Assembly: GCA_002291465.1 (NCBI GenBank)
Contig: CP021238.1
Span: forward strand, 496,001 to 560,000
Direction: 5' to 3'
Length of the DNA stretch: 64,000 bases
From: Mycobacterium lepraemurium
GTDB taxonomy: Bacteria; Actinomycetota; Actinomycetes; Mycobacteriales; Mycobacteriaceae
The notes beneath the pieces were generated by a model that had not been told where the DNA came from, did not search any database, and saw only the letters and a program-made list of their open reading frames with translations. Each line of letters starts with the position of its first letter. Position 1 is the first letter of the stretch. Made by a program: the position numbers and the translations under genes. Shown here in pieces: positions 38,022 through 46,607 of this stretch.

Positions 38022-38383
38022 CTAGCTGGGGCACAGATCGCGCATGGCGTAACCGACGAGGTCGTCGGCCTGCTGGGGGTGAGCCCGCCGGGCCCCTGCC
38101 GGTCGTCGGAACGCTGCAGCGCCAGACCCTCGAGCTGCGCGGGCGGGGCGCCCCACGATATTTGCTGGCAGATGTTCAGGCCCGCCTGCAGCAGCGCCGC
38201 GTCGCCGCCGGTCACGGCATGGATGCCGTCCCGGTGCATGTCGTTGAGGAAGCCGGCCGCGTCGGCCTGTGCCGAGCCGGCCCAGACGACCGCGGCGAGA
38301 AGCGGGCCACCGAGCAGCGCTGAGCCGATCAAACCGCCAGCTAGACGACCTGGTGACGTAATCCCTTCCCCTCTTCCTGTCAA
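38022..38383 (-). CDS. DUF732-family secreted protein, frameshifted near its end
   Basis: Small secreted mycobacterial protein: signal peptide (LIGSALLGGPLLAAVVWAGS, AQADA cleavage site) and DUF732 core with AGFLNDMHRDGIHAVTGGDA and two Cys positions. The frame fails near 38085 in a CCC/GGG stretch; the expected end QQADDLVGYAMRDLCPS lies one frame over, with TAG at 38022-38024. The start is uncertain: TTG 38383 is the only usual codon, while the best-placed codon after AGGAAGAGGGGAAGGG is ATT at 38364, possibly a mutated ATG. Likely inactive or mis-sequenced. Confidence 0.6.
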
Positions 38384-38698
38384 CCGTTCCGATCACGGGG
38401 TTCACTTCTATGTAACCTCGAAACCGGCAATTCACCAAAAATTTCCTGTGAATGGCCTGCGGAAAAATAGATTCCCTGCGAGTCGAAGTCACCCGGCCGG
38501 GGTGCGCCGGCGCGGGGTGGCTCCGTGACACCGTTGTGACGTCACCATTTGGAAACGGCGCGGTGCGGCGCGGCTCGTGTCGCACGCCGGCTACCGACAA
38601 TTAGCCCGGTCGTGAAAAGGCCGGGTACGGCGAAGCGGGTCTGCTGCACCAAAACATTGCCGAACTAGCAGAGCGTGGATGAAGGGAAGTTGACGCTG
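38384..38698. other. Intergenic stretch between divergent genes
   Basis: 315 bases between the divergent DUF732 and Ala/Pro-rich secreted protein genes. More AT-rich at 38400-38470. I see no ORF, RNA gene or repeat in it; it presumably holds the two promoters. Confidence 0.5.
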
Positions 38699-39184
38699 AT
38701 GGCGATCGTCGATCGGTTCAACATGAAAGTGGTTGCGAGCGCTGGGTTGTGCGGAGCGGCCATAGCGTTGAGCCCTGATGCGGCGGCCGCCCCGCTGGTA
38801 ACGGGCGGCCACGCGTGCATTCAGGGGCAGTCGGGCGAAGCGGCGCCCGCGGCCGGTGGTGCGGTGGCTGCGGGTGCGACGGACATGTGCGCGGCCCCCC
38901 TCACCGACATGTCCGGCGTGCCGATGGCCGTGCCCGGGCCGGTGCCGCTGGGCGCTCCGTTGCCGCTGGGTGCCCCCGTGCCACTCGCGCCCCCGGTGCC
39001 GGTGGTGCCGGCCGGCGTGCCGCTGATCGCGCTCGGCGGGCCGGCCGCGGCCGGCGCCCCGGTGGAGGCGGCCGCTCCCATCATCGACATGTCGGGTGTG
39101 AAGGACGCGCCGACCGGCCCGGCGTCCACCGGCGGTCCGGTGCCCAGTCAGCCGGTGCGGCCCGGCCCCGCGGGCGCCAGCTGA
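38699..39184 (+). CDS. Secreted Ala/Pro-rich protein with MSGV repeats
   Basis: 161 residues from ATG 38699, with AAGGGAAG 8 bases upstream (GTG 38675 is a weaker alternative). A signal peptide (VASAGLCGAAIALSPDAAAA) is followed by a low-complexity body of Ala, Pro, Gly and Val. The motif T/I-DMSGV occurs twice (LTDMSGVPMAVPG; IIDMSGVKDAP). Two Cys lie in the first part. Resembles small mycobacterial secreted repeat proteins of unknown function. Confidence 0.72.
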   Translation: MAIVDRFNMKVVASAGLCGAAIALSPDAAAAPLVTGGHACIQGQSGEAAPAAGGAVAAGATDMCAAPLTDMSGVPMAVPGPVPLGAPLPLGAPVPLAPPVPVVPAGVPLIALGGPAAAGAPVEAAAPIIDMSGVKDAPTGPASTGGPVPSQPVRPGPAGAS

Positions 39185-39322
39185 CGCTTCGTTCGCTAAC
39201 AGCGGGACCGCTTTAGTTGTGGGAGTTGGTATTTCCGTATGTGGATGCCGTACCCGCGGCTTTTGTGACGCGGTGTGCTCCGCGAATTACGTTGTGCTGA
39301 GGTCGGTTACGGTCGGCCGTCG

Positions 39323-40138
39323 TTAGTCTTGGACGATCACGGGATCGCCGACGTTGACGTGGTCGTAGTACCACTCGGCGTCGTCGGGACTCAGGCTGAT
39401 GCACCCGTGGCTGACGTTTTCCAGCCCCAGTGAGCGGACCGCCCACGGCGCCGAATGCACGAACAGGCCGCGGTTGGTGATACGGACCGCGTAGTTGACG
39501 GTCAGCAGGTATCCGTCGGGATCGTCGACGGGAATGCCGACACTGCTCGAATCCATCGTCACCGCAAGCTCTTTAGACAAAACGGTGTACGAGCCCACTG
39601 GCGTCGGGAATTCCGGCCTGCCCATCGAGGCCGGCATCACTCCCTGCTCACCGAAGTGGGGCCGGTGGTGCGGCGCCGGCAGCGAGGTCGGCGGGCCGGC
39701 TTCGACGCCGTCGATGCTCACGGTGAAGGTGTGTTCGGAGATGCTGGCCACCCCGATGACGGCGGGACCCGTCTTGATCTCGGTGGAAACCCCGCCGACG
39801 GTCAGCGCGATCGTGCTGTGCGCGGGCCAGTATCGGTCCGGAACCCATTGCACGACATGGTTGTCGAGCCATTCGAACTTGCCGCTCATCGTGGGTGTCG
39901 ATTTGACGTCAATGGTCTGTTCGGCCGCGTGTCGCTTGGCCGGATCGGTGATGGGCGCGCGGAACGTCACGACCACGGGGTGCGCCACGCCCACCACCTC
40001 GCCGCTGCTCGGCAGCACCGACGCGATCGCGAACGCGTGCGACTGGCTCGCCGCGGCCAGGCTGACGCCGGCCGGCGTCACCACCACACACGTAGCGACG
40101 CCGACCGTCGCAAGAACACACCGAACACCCGTCCGCAT
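39323..40138 (-). CDS. L,D-transpeptidase (LdtA/Rv0116c type)
   Basis: 271 residues from ATG 40138. Signal peptide (CVLATVGVATCVVVTPAGVS), one Ig-like domain (about residues 40-130, PVVVTFRAPITDPAKRHAAE), then the YkuD catalytic domain with HSAPWAVRSLGLENVSHGCISL: His and Cys of the active site in a SHGC motif. Makes 3-3 crosslinks in peptidoglycan. The one-Ig-domain layout and length resemble LdtMt1 (Rv0116c, 251 residues). Intact. Confidence 0.9.
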   Translation of the reverse strand: MRTGVRCVLATVGVATCVVVTPAGVSLAAASQSHAFAIASVLPSSGEVVGVAHPVVVTFRAPITDPAKRHAAEQTIDVKSTPTMSGKFEWLDNHVVQWVPDRYWPAHSTIALTVGGVSTEIKTGPAVIGVASISEHTFTVSIDGVEAGPPTSLPAPHHRPHFGEQGVMPASMGRPEFPTPVGSYTVLSKELAVTMDSSSVGIPVDDPDGYLLTVNYAVRITNRGLFVHSAPWAVRSLGLENVSHGCISLSPDDAEWYYDHVNVGDPVIVQD

Positions 40139-40377
40139 GGCCCCAACTCCTTTTAACTGACATAGCTGCAATAGGGATTGTAAATGCGCGATGCCGCGGA
40201 AGCGCAAGGGCGCGTTGATATTTGGCCATGTATCGGTCACGTTTCGGTGTCAGCGGTTTAGCGCGTCAAACGCGAGGGCGTTGAGAGTGAATTTTCAGCT
40301 GTTCTGTTCCCCATTAATGTTCGTTGCCTGACGCTGATTGGAGTGAGCGCCGCGAGGTGACTGCTCAGGGGGTATCG

Positions 40378-40449
40378 ATGGACGACGTGGTGTCCCTCGA
40401 GATGCCCGCATTCGTTGAAGTGGCCGGAAGGAACGCCGCGACACTGTGA
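40378..40449 (+). CDS. 23-residue ORF coupled to the toxin gene
   Basis: MDDVVSLEMPAFVEVAGRNA and three more residues. CAGGGGG six bases upstream is a fair ribosome site, and the stop overlaps the toxin start (GTGA). It may be a leader that couples translation, or the remnant of a lost upstream partner gene. No family can be assigned. Confidence 0.4.
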   Translation: MDDVVSLEMPAFVEVAGRNAATL

Positions 40450-41795
40450 CGCAAGACGTTGATCCAAGGGTCATCAAGCAAACTGGCGACGCGTGGCGGG
40501 AGGTCCACGGCGAAGTGGCTGCCGCGGTCACCCTCCTGGCTGGCGTGCTGCAAGGTTCAGACGGAATGGCCGGCACCGATAGCGGGGCGCACGCCTGGGC
40601 CGCAAAATACGACGCGCTGTGCGGCGGTTGCGACGGTGGAGCCGGGCTCATGGAATGTTGTTCTGCGGTGGTGGTCGCCGCAGGACAGATCACCGACCTG
40701 CTGCATGCGACTGCCGTCAACCACGAAAACGCCGATCAGCAATCCGCGCTCAACAACCAGAGCCCGCCAGCCGTTCCGCCCGGGAAGACACCGACGTTCC
40801 TGGAACCGGGGATCCCGTCGGCCGAAGGCGGCCACGGCGATGTTCCTGCGTGGTGGCACACCATACAGGCGTACGTGCAGGGGGAGCTGTGGCCCAATGG
40901 TCATCAGGACCAGCTGCGCAATGCCGCCCGAGCGTGGAGAACCGCGGCGGCGAGCTTTCGCGCGGCGGCCTTCTTGGCTAACACGGCCACACCGCATTTG
41001 GCGAATCAGAAATCGCCTGAGATTCCGGCCGCGATCGCCAATTGCAATCAAGCGCGCGACGCGATGTACTCCACCGCTGACGGTTGCGAGGTCGCGGCAA
41101 AGTCCTGCGACGGTTATGCGTCAGCCATAGACGACGCCCATCACCAGATCATCCACGAAATGGAAGTGCTGGGCGCCATCGTCGTGGTGACGGAACTTGT
41201 TGCGGCGGTGCTGATTCCTTTCACCGCCGGAGGCAGCGAGGCCGTTTCAAAGGTCGTCGATGTCAGTAGATTGGCTGCAACCGGGGCGCGCATCGCCGAA
41301 ATCATCCGCGCCTTTCGGGCGGCGGCCGAACTCTCGGCCCTGCCGACGGTAAGTGCGCTCGGCGCCGCCGCCCGGTCGTTATACGAATTGGGGCCACTCC
41401 TCGCCGCGAACGCAAGAATCTTCGCAGCCGAGACTGCGGCAAGCGGTGGTGCCGGCATTGATGTGGCGCAGGCGGCCAAGCTTTCACAGGAAAGCGTTCT
41501 GGACAAGCTTGAAAGGTACTTGCTAAATCCCGACCACGTAACTGGGGGACCGAAGGCGAAGTGGTTCGAACAAGCTTTAGGGTTCACTCGCCAGAATGAA
41601 TCCGACCTCGCGAAGCAGATCGTCTTCGACGAAAACAAAGCTGTAGAAACGAGTGTCACCCAGTACGGCATAAAATACAACCAAGTGATCTCGATCGCCG
41701 GAGCGAACGGAAGGGTAATAGATGTGACGTTCGCCTGGATACGCGGAAACGACAGTGTGGTGCGCTTGGTGACGGCGATCCCTACGAGCAAATGA
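40446..41795 (+). CDS. Type VII-linked polymorphic toxin with DUF6883 C-terminus
   Basis: 449 residues from GTG 40446. The first about 240 residues are helical, without a signal peptide, and resemble WXG100-like ESX N-domains (IKQTGDAWREVHGEVAAAV, HAWAAKYDALCGG, AARAWRTAAASFRAA). A hydrophobic segment follows (LGAIVVVTELVAAVLIPFTA). The last 110 residues match DUF6883: YLLNPDHVTGGPKAKWFEQA, LGFTRQNESDLAKQIVF, and VRLVTAIPTSK at the end. DUF6883 is found at toxin C-termini next to DUF4926 genes; the next gene is DUF4926 and overlaps this stop (ATGA). So it reads as an exported toxin with its immunity gene. Lower GC than neighbours, suggesting transfer. Toxic activity is untested. Confidence 0.72.
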   Translation: MTQDVDPRVIKQTGDAWREVHGEVAAAVTLLAGVLQGSDGMAGTDSGAHAWAAKYDALCGGCDGGAGLMECCSAVVVAAGQITDLLHATAVNHENADQQSALNNQSPPAVPPGKTPTFLEPGIPSAEGGHGDVPAWWHTIQAYVQGELWPNGHQDQLRNAARAWRTAAASFRAAAFLANTATPHLANQKSPEIPAAIANCNQARDAMYSTADGCEVAAKSCDGYASAIDDAHHQIIHEMEVLGAIVVVTELVAAVLIPFTAGGSEAVSKVVDVSRLAATGARIAEIIRAFRAAAELSALPTVSALGAAARSLYELGPLLAANARIFAAETAASGGAGIDVAQAAKLSQESVLDKLERYLLNPDHVTGGPKAKWFEQALGFTRQNESDLAKQIVFDENKAVETSVTQYGIKYNQVISIAGANGRVIDVTFAWIRGNDSVVRLVTAIPTSK

Positions 41796-42040
41796 GAGAA
41801 CGTAAAGCGTTGAGACCTCGAGAGTATGACGTGATCAGGCTGCTGCGGCCGCTGCCGGAGCACAACCTGCCTGCCGGTTCACGCGGGACTATCGTCATGG
41901 ACCACACGAAGGATTCGGATAGCACTCTCCCGTCCGCGTACGAGGTGGAGTTTTCAGATGCCGACGGCGTAACCCAGGTGCTGGTCACGCTTTCCGGAGA
42001 TGACCTGGAAGTCGTCTGGCGGCCGGATCCAGATGCGTAG
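41792..42040 (+). CDS. DUF4926 putative immunity protein
   Basis: 82 residues from ATG 41792, which overlaps the toxin stop. Pattern YDVIRLLRPLPEHNLPAGSR then GTIVMDH, YEVEFSDADGVTQVLVTL and LEVVW is the full DUF4926 fold, a small beta protein. DUF4926 and DUF6883 genes commonly lie side by side, which fits an antidote role. Predicted cytosolic. Intact. Confidence 0.75.
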   Translation: MRERKALRPREYDVIRLLRPLPEHNLPAGSRGTIVMDHTKDSDSTLPSAYEVEFSDADGVTQVLVTLSGDDLEVVWRPDPDA

Positions 42041-42061
42041 CGACTGTAGTTGCGACCCGAT

Positions 42062-42352
42062 TCAGGGCCACATGGCCGTATTGTGTTGGGCCACACCGTC
42101 ATAGTTTCGGTGCGCCCTCTCCACATTGGTGCGCAATTCGGTGAGCGCTTCTCGCATTTGTTTGTCGGCTGCTACTCATCTTTGGTGGTACTCGCGTTCG
42201 GCCTCTGTGCCGCGGCCCAGCCAGGAACCGTGGAGTTCGGCGATGCATTGGTCGACGGCCGCGGCAATTTGTTCCGCGCTGGCAGTGAATTTCGCCAGTC
42301 GGTCGGCAAAATGCGACAGTGCCTCAAGATCGACCGTGTAACGGCGGCCCAT
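42062..42352 (-). pseudogene. WXG100-family protein with nonsense mutation
   Basis: Starts MGRRYTVDLEALSHFADRLA at 42352, with the W-x-G turn in HGSWLGRGTEAEREYHQR. The next codon is TGA (42176-42178), where relatives have Trp (TGG), and the same frame continues VAADKQMREALTELRTNVER and ends NTAMWP at TGA 42062-42064. Without the stop it would be 96 residues, the normal WXG100 size. It lies opposite to and just downstream of the toxin-immunity pair and was probably its ESX partner. Confidence 0.72.
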
Positions 42353-42542
42353 GATTCCGGATCCGTTGGGGACAGGGCGGCGAAGGCTCTCGCGGCAACG
42401 TCTCGTGGTCGAGCATGAGGTCCAGTGAGCGGAGCAACCGCTGGGAGTGTTCCGATAGCAGCGTTGCGACGGCCTTTGCCCCTTGGTGCCACTCATCCCA
42501 TGCGGGCTGGAAATCAGATGCAGCGGCGCCATCGCCTCTCAC
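42353..42542 (-). pseudogene. Remnant of a second small helical ESX-type protein
   Basis: From GTG 42542: VRGDGAAASDFQPAWDEWHQ, GAKAVATLLSEHSQRLLRSL, then a frameshift near 42405 to DVAARAFAALSPTDPESWAA. The A-W-x-x-W-H-x-G pattern and helix content resemble the second gene of WXG100 pairs. It overlaps the start of the WXG100 gene. Degraded. Confidence 0.5.
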
Positions 42543-42676
42543 CGCTTGTTGACACCTAAGCCAAGGTTGCGACGCCGTACAACCCACCCTGATTGGTGAC
42601 GCGGAAACCCGTGCGCGGGTTGTGATGCAGGCCGGCGTCGCCGTTGGCGATGCCGAGGACTTGGGCCGTTGTCCGG

Positions 42677-42747
42677 AGCCGATGACGGGAATCGAACCCG
42701 CGTTCTCAGCTTGGGAAGCTGATGTTCTGCCATTGAACTACATCGGC
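42677..42747 (-). tRNA. tRNA-Gly (anticodon CCC)
   Basis: Cloverleaf on the minus strand: acceptor GCCGATG pairs with CATCGGC; anticodon arm TCAGC-TTCCCAA-GCTGA gives anticodon CCC; T arm GCGGG-TTCGATT-CCCGT. No encoded CCA. A tRNA-Gly sits just upstream of the Rv0320-dcd genes in M. tuberculosis as well. Confidence 0.93.
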
Positions 42748-42900
42748 GCGGTCGCGTCAGAAGGCTAGCATCCGTCGCCGCCGACGCTCATCTGCCTGGG
42801 CCGTTGTATCCGGCCGGCAATCGCCCGTCGCATTACGTCTTAAACCACGCATGCACAATATCCGCCGGTCGGAGAAATTCCCGTGTTTATTATTTCGTGA

Positions 42901-43557
42901 TTGCGACGTAATGTGCTGGACGTGGGTCGACACGCATTAGCCAGGAAGCGACGCAAACCGTCGGCTACCCTGGCTGCGGTGCTCGCGCCCGCTGCCGTGT
43001 TCTTCGCGGTCTCGGCCGATGTTCATCCATTCTCGGCGCGCGAGGAGGCCAAACCCGTTATCAGCGAGCCCGCTCCGTGTTGCGCGGAAATCGTGACCTT
43101 GGCATCGACGCGGCTCAGTAAAGGATTCGGCGACGGCCAGCCCGTCGCCGCCTCGCGCTATCACACCCGCTCCCGCTTCCTGCCCGCCGGCGTCGCGCCG
43201 GAACGGGGCCTGCAGGTGCGCACCATCCTGACCGCCCGCAGCATCAGCGCCGAGTTCCCCCAGATCCACGAGATCGGGGGAGTGCGACCGGATCCGCTGC
43301 CCTGGCACCCCCTTGGCATGGCGATCGACGTGATGATTCCCGACCCGGAAAGCGCCCAGGGGATCGCGCTGGGGAACGCGATCGTGGCTTACGTGCTGCA
43401 GAACGCCGACCGGTTCGGAATCCAGGACGCGATCTGGCGCGGCGTCTACTACACCCCCAACGGCGCCCAAACGAGCCGGCTCGGCCACTACGACCACGTT
43501 CACGTCACGACCATCGGCGGCGGATACCCCACCGGCGACGAGGTCTATCTCCGCTGA
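42901..43557 (+). CDS. Secreted protein with LAS-peptidase-like fold, Rv0320-like
   Basis: 218 residues from TTG 42901 (GTG 42913 is an alternative). N-terminal membrane/signal segment (PSATLAAVLAPAAVFFAVSA), then a domain with WHPLGMAIDVMIPDPESAQG and a terminal YDHVHVTTIGGG. The H...D and H-x-H spacing resembles D,D-carboxypeptidase/peptidase M15-like domains. Rv0320 is an exported protein of unknown function. Intact and directly before dcd. Confidence 0.78.
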   Translation: MRRNVLDVGRHALARKRRKPSATLAAVLAPAAVFFAVSADVHPFSAREEAKPVISEPAPCCAEIVTLASTRLSKGFGDGQPVAASRYHTRSRFLPAGVAPERGLQVRTILTARSISAEFPQIHEIGGVRPDPLPWHPLGMAIDVMIPDPESAQGIALGNAIVAYVLQNADRFGIQDAIWRGVYYTPNGAQTSRLGHYDHVHVTTIGGGYPTGDEVYLR

Positions 43558-43586
43558 ACGCGCTGCGCAGCAGTTAGGCTCGCTTG

Positions 43587-44159
43587 GTGCTGCTCTCTGA
43601 TCGCGACCTCAGGGCCGAAATCACCGCCGGGCGGTTGGGCATCGAGCCGTTCGATGACGCGCTGGTGCAGCCGTCCAGCATCGACGTCCGCCTCGACTGC
43701 ATGTTCCGGGTTTTCAACAACACTCGCTACACCCACATCGACCCGGCCAAGCAGCAGGACGAGCTCACCTCGTTGGTCGAACCGCAAGACGGTGAGCCGT
43801 TCGTGCTGCACCCTGGCGAGTTCGTGCTCGGCTCGACGCTCGAGCTCATCACCCTGCCCGACGACCTCGCCGGACGTTTGGAGGGCAAATCGTCCCTGGG
43901 CCGCCTGGGGCTGCTGACGCACTCGACCGCCGGCTTCATCGATCCCGGCTTCAGCGGCCACATCACGCTCGAGCTGTCCAACGTCGCCAACCTGCCGATC
44001 ACGCTGTGGCCGGGCATGAAGATCGGTCAGCTGTGCATTCTGCGGTTGACCAGTCCGGCCGAACACCCGTACGGCAGCACTCGCGTAGGTTCGAAGTACC
44101 AGGGCCAGCGAGGACCGACGCCGTCGCGCTCGTATCAGAACTTCATAACGTCTACATAG
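43587..44159 (+). CDS. dcd: dCTP deaminase (Dcd)
   Basis: 190 residues, as in M. tuberculosis Rv0321. Starts [20 protein letters not shown] from GTG 43587 (TTG 43584 one codon before is less likely). Contains [20 protein letters not shown] and [13 protein letters not shown]. The mycobacterial enzyme is a bifunctional dCTP deaminase/dUTPase that converts dCTP to dUMP, feeding thymidylate synthesis. Intact. Confidence 0.96.
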   Translation: MLLSDRDLRAEITAGRLGIEPFDDALVQPSSIDVRLDCMFRVFNNTRYTHIDPAKQQDELTSLVEPQDGEPFVLHPGEFVLGSTLELITLPDDLAGRLEGKSSLGRLGLLTHSTAGFIDPGFSGHITLELSNVANLPITLWPGMKIGQLCILRLTSPAEHPYGSTRVGSKYQGQRGPTPSRSYQNFITST

Positions 44160-44265
44160 GTTCTGCGGGGCTCCCACGCCACCGTTCTGCGCGCTGCTTA
44201 GTTAGCCGTGGTTTTTTCCTCCGCCTGGCCGTGGCGATCGCGCAACACCTTTGGAGGGGTTCGTC

Positions 44266-45164
44266 TTGAATATCGTGCTCGGGGTGTCGATGGCACCGTC
44301 TTCGATCCAAATGGTCGTTCTGGAGGGCGAATACGCCGATGGCGCGACGGTGGAAGAGGACGCGATCGATGTCGCCGGTGCCGATGACGCGGCCACCGCG
44401 AGTGCCCCGGATCGGGTGATCTCGGCCATTCTGGGCACCCGGGAGGGCGCCGCCGACGCCGGCCTGCAGCTCTCCTCCATCGGGGTGACGTGGACCGATC
44501 AACTCGAAGCCGCGGCCCTGCGCGATGCGTTGGCGGCTCGCCGGATCGACAACGTCATGCTGGTCTCGGCGTTTCTGGCGGCTGCGGCGCTGGCGCAAAA
44601 CGTCGGCGGAGCAATGGGTTACGAGCGCACCGCGGTGCTTCTGGTGGAACCCGACACCGCGACGCTGGCGGTCGTCGAGACCTCCGACGGCTCCATCCCC
44701 GATGTCTACAAGCAGCAGATTCACGCCGAGTCCTACGGTGATGCGGCCGGGCAGCTCAGCGCGATGGTCGCCGGGCTGGAGAAGCTTGGAGTCCCTGCCG
44801 GGCGGGCTGTTGCTCGTCGGCGCGGGTGTCGACGTCGCTCCGCTCAAGCAGGTGCTGCAGACGTCGACGTTCCTCGACGTGAGTGTGGCCGAGGAGCCGC
44901 AGACCGCGCTGGCCCGCGGGGCCGCCCTGGCCGCGGCGAACGCGCCGCTGTTCGCGTCGTCGACGGCGGCGCTGGCCTACGCACAAGACCCCGGCACCGG
45001 CGCTGTCGACCAGTACTCGCTGCCCGACTACCTCTATGTCCCCCGTCGGTCCCGAGCCCGGCGACGACGCACTCGCCTACAGCGCGGTGGGGAACGAGGA
45101 CGCCGAGTCGCCGACCGTTGTCATCGAGAAGCTGTTCCTTCCCGAGGACAGTCGCCGTGCATGA
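44266..45164 (+). pseudogene. DUF7159-family gene, second copy, frameshifted and truncated
   Basis: TTG 44266: MNIVLGVSMAPSSIQMVVLE. Good family match through AMGYERTAVLLVEPDTATLA and GQLSAMVAGLEKLG. A frameshift near 44790 shifts to LLLVGAGVDVAPLKQVLQTS and PLFASSTAALAYAQDPGTG; a second near 45045 leads to EPGDDALAYSAVGNEDAESP, ending at TGA 45162-45164. The membrane segment and Pro-rich tail present in the 28322 copy are missing, because the gene runs into a deletion join with the next (opposite-strand) gene. Confidence 0.75.
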
Positions 45165-45792
45165 TGCCGGGCCGGTAGTGCGCCGGACGGTTGCGGCGCA
45201 GCCAGTCGGAGGCCTCGTCCAGCCCGGGCAGCTCGCGGACCCGGTAGGCGTCGAGAAACGTCCGCCAGCGATCGACCTGCCGCTGGTGGAACCCGTCCGG
45301 GCGGCCGAAGCCCTCGAGTCCTTGCTTGGGCCAATCTACCCGGCCCAGCTTGGCGGCGCCCTCGACCAGTTGGAACGCCAGCCCGCGCCGCGCCCGCAGG
45401 TCGGTGTCGAACGGCGCGGGCCACCCGCCGTCCATCGGGCTCCACCCGTCGATCGCCGCCATGACGTAGAACGGCATCCCGAGCACGGTCCCGGTGTCGT
45501 CGGCGGCGATGAGCGCCGCGTGCGGGACGTCGGTCCCGGACAGTGCGCGCACCAAGCGGATCTCGCGCAGCAGCCCGTCGATACGGGCGGCGTCCGCCCG
45601 GGCACCCGGCGGCATGCGCAGCACCATCCGCGCCGGGCCGCGCTCGATCAGGTAGAGGGTGTTCTGGGAGCCGCCCTGCAACGGGGTCAGCCGGGCCTCT
45701 TCGCCGCTGCCCGGTGCGTCGTTCGCGTCCAGCCAGCGGGCCAGAACGCCCGCGTCCAGCCCCGATTCGACCCCACCGCGTTGTCCGGCCAT
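45121..45792 (-). pseudogene. APH-family phosphotransferase, C-terminally truncated
   Basis: ATG 45792, MAGQRGGVESGLDAGVLARW. The nucleotide-binding part is present: LTPLQGGSQNTLYLIERGPA, MVLRMPPG, VMAAIDGWSPMDG. The sequence reaches RPGIMHGDC, the start of the catalytic HGD-x(4)-N loop, and then ends after a few unrelated residues. The catalytic Asn, the Mg site and the whole C-terminal lobe are missing, so it is inactive. Shares its broken end with the DUF7159 copy on the other strand. Confidence 0.82.
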
Positions 45793-45846
45793 TGCTGCAC
45801 ACCCCAATCTCCTCACGGAGAATAGCATTCTCCCCCGTCGGGGGGC

Positions 45847-46531
45847 TCAATCCGGCTTGTGCGCGCTCACCAGAAATCCGGGCGCCATGAAGTGGCCCTC
45901 GCCGTCGCGTTCCAGATGCGCCAGCGGGCTGTCCGGGCGCCCTGGCCGAGTCGTCGTTGCCGTACACCCGCGCCGCGTGCAGGTCGTCGATGTGCCAGAG
46001 CACCGAAACCGCTTCGCGCAGCTCGGTTTCGGTGAAACCCTGCGGGCCCGGCCGGTCCGGGTGCGCCGGCCCCAACGCCCCGGCGGCGAAGGCCAGGATG
46101 TACAGCGCGGTCCCGGGAGCGGCCGCGCGGAAGATCGACCGCAGATAGTCCTGACGCCGCTGCGGCGGCAGTGCGTGGAACAGCCCGCTGTCCACGATGG
46201 TGGCGAAGCGGCCCTCGGAACCGGGCGGATAGTCGGCGAAGTCGGTGACGTCGGCGCGCGCGAAAGTCGCGGTGTTCAGGCCCTGTGCGGCGGACGCGGC
46301 GGTCGCCTCGGCGATCGCGGTGGCGCTGGCGTCCAGGCCGACGACGGTGTGGCCGAGCGCGGCCAGCCGCAGCGAGAGGGCGGCGTGGCCGCAGCCGGAG
46401 TCCAGCACGTCGCTGCGGAACTTGCCCTCGTCGATGAGCCGCTCCAGCTCCGGCTGGGGCCGCCCGATGCTCCACGGGGGCGGGGCCGCCTGGCGGTAGG
46501 CGGCGTCCCAATCCATGTCCGGCTGCGTCAT
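45847..46531 (-). pseudogene. Class I SAM-dependent methyltransferase, frameshifted near 3' end
   Basis: Starts MTQPDMDWDAAYRQAAPPPW. Motif I is VLDSGCGHAALSLRLAALGH, with Asp in VVGLDAS and a motif III in SIFRAAAPGTALYIL. The frame breaks near 45940 in a CG-rich stretch, and the expected end LAHLERDGEGHFMAPGFLVS, AHKPD lies in another frame with TGA at 45847-45849. Only the last about 30 residues are affected. Could be a sequencing error; the catalytic core would survive. Confidence 0.7.
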
Positions 46532-46607
46532 GGGCGCTCCTCGTGATCGGCGTCACCGGACGCGATGAGAAACTGGCTCTGCCCACCATCGAACGACGGG
46601 AAGAAAT

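Noticed and set aside
42600..42750. Insertion element or integrase at the tRNA-Gly gene
   Set aside because: No integrase, transposase or repeated tRNA end was seen near it, although the accessory region ends here, so an old integration cannot be excluded.
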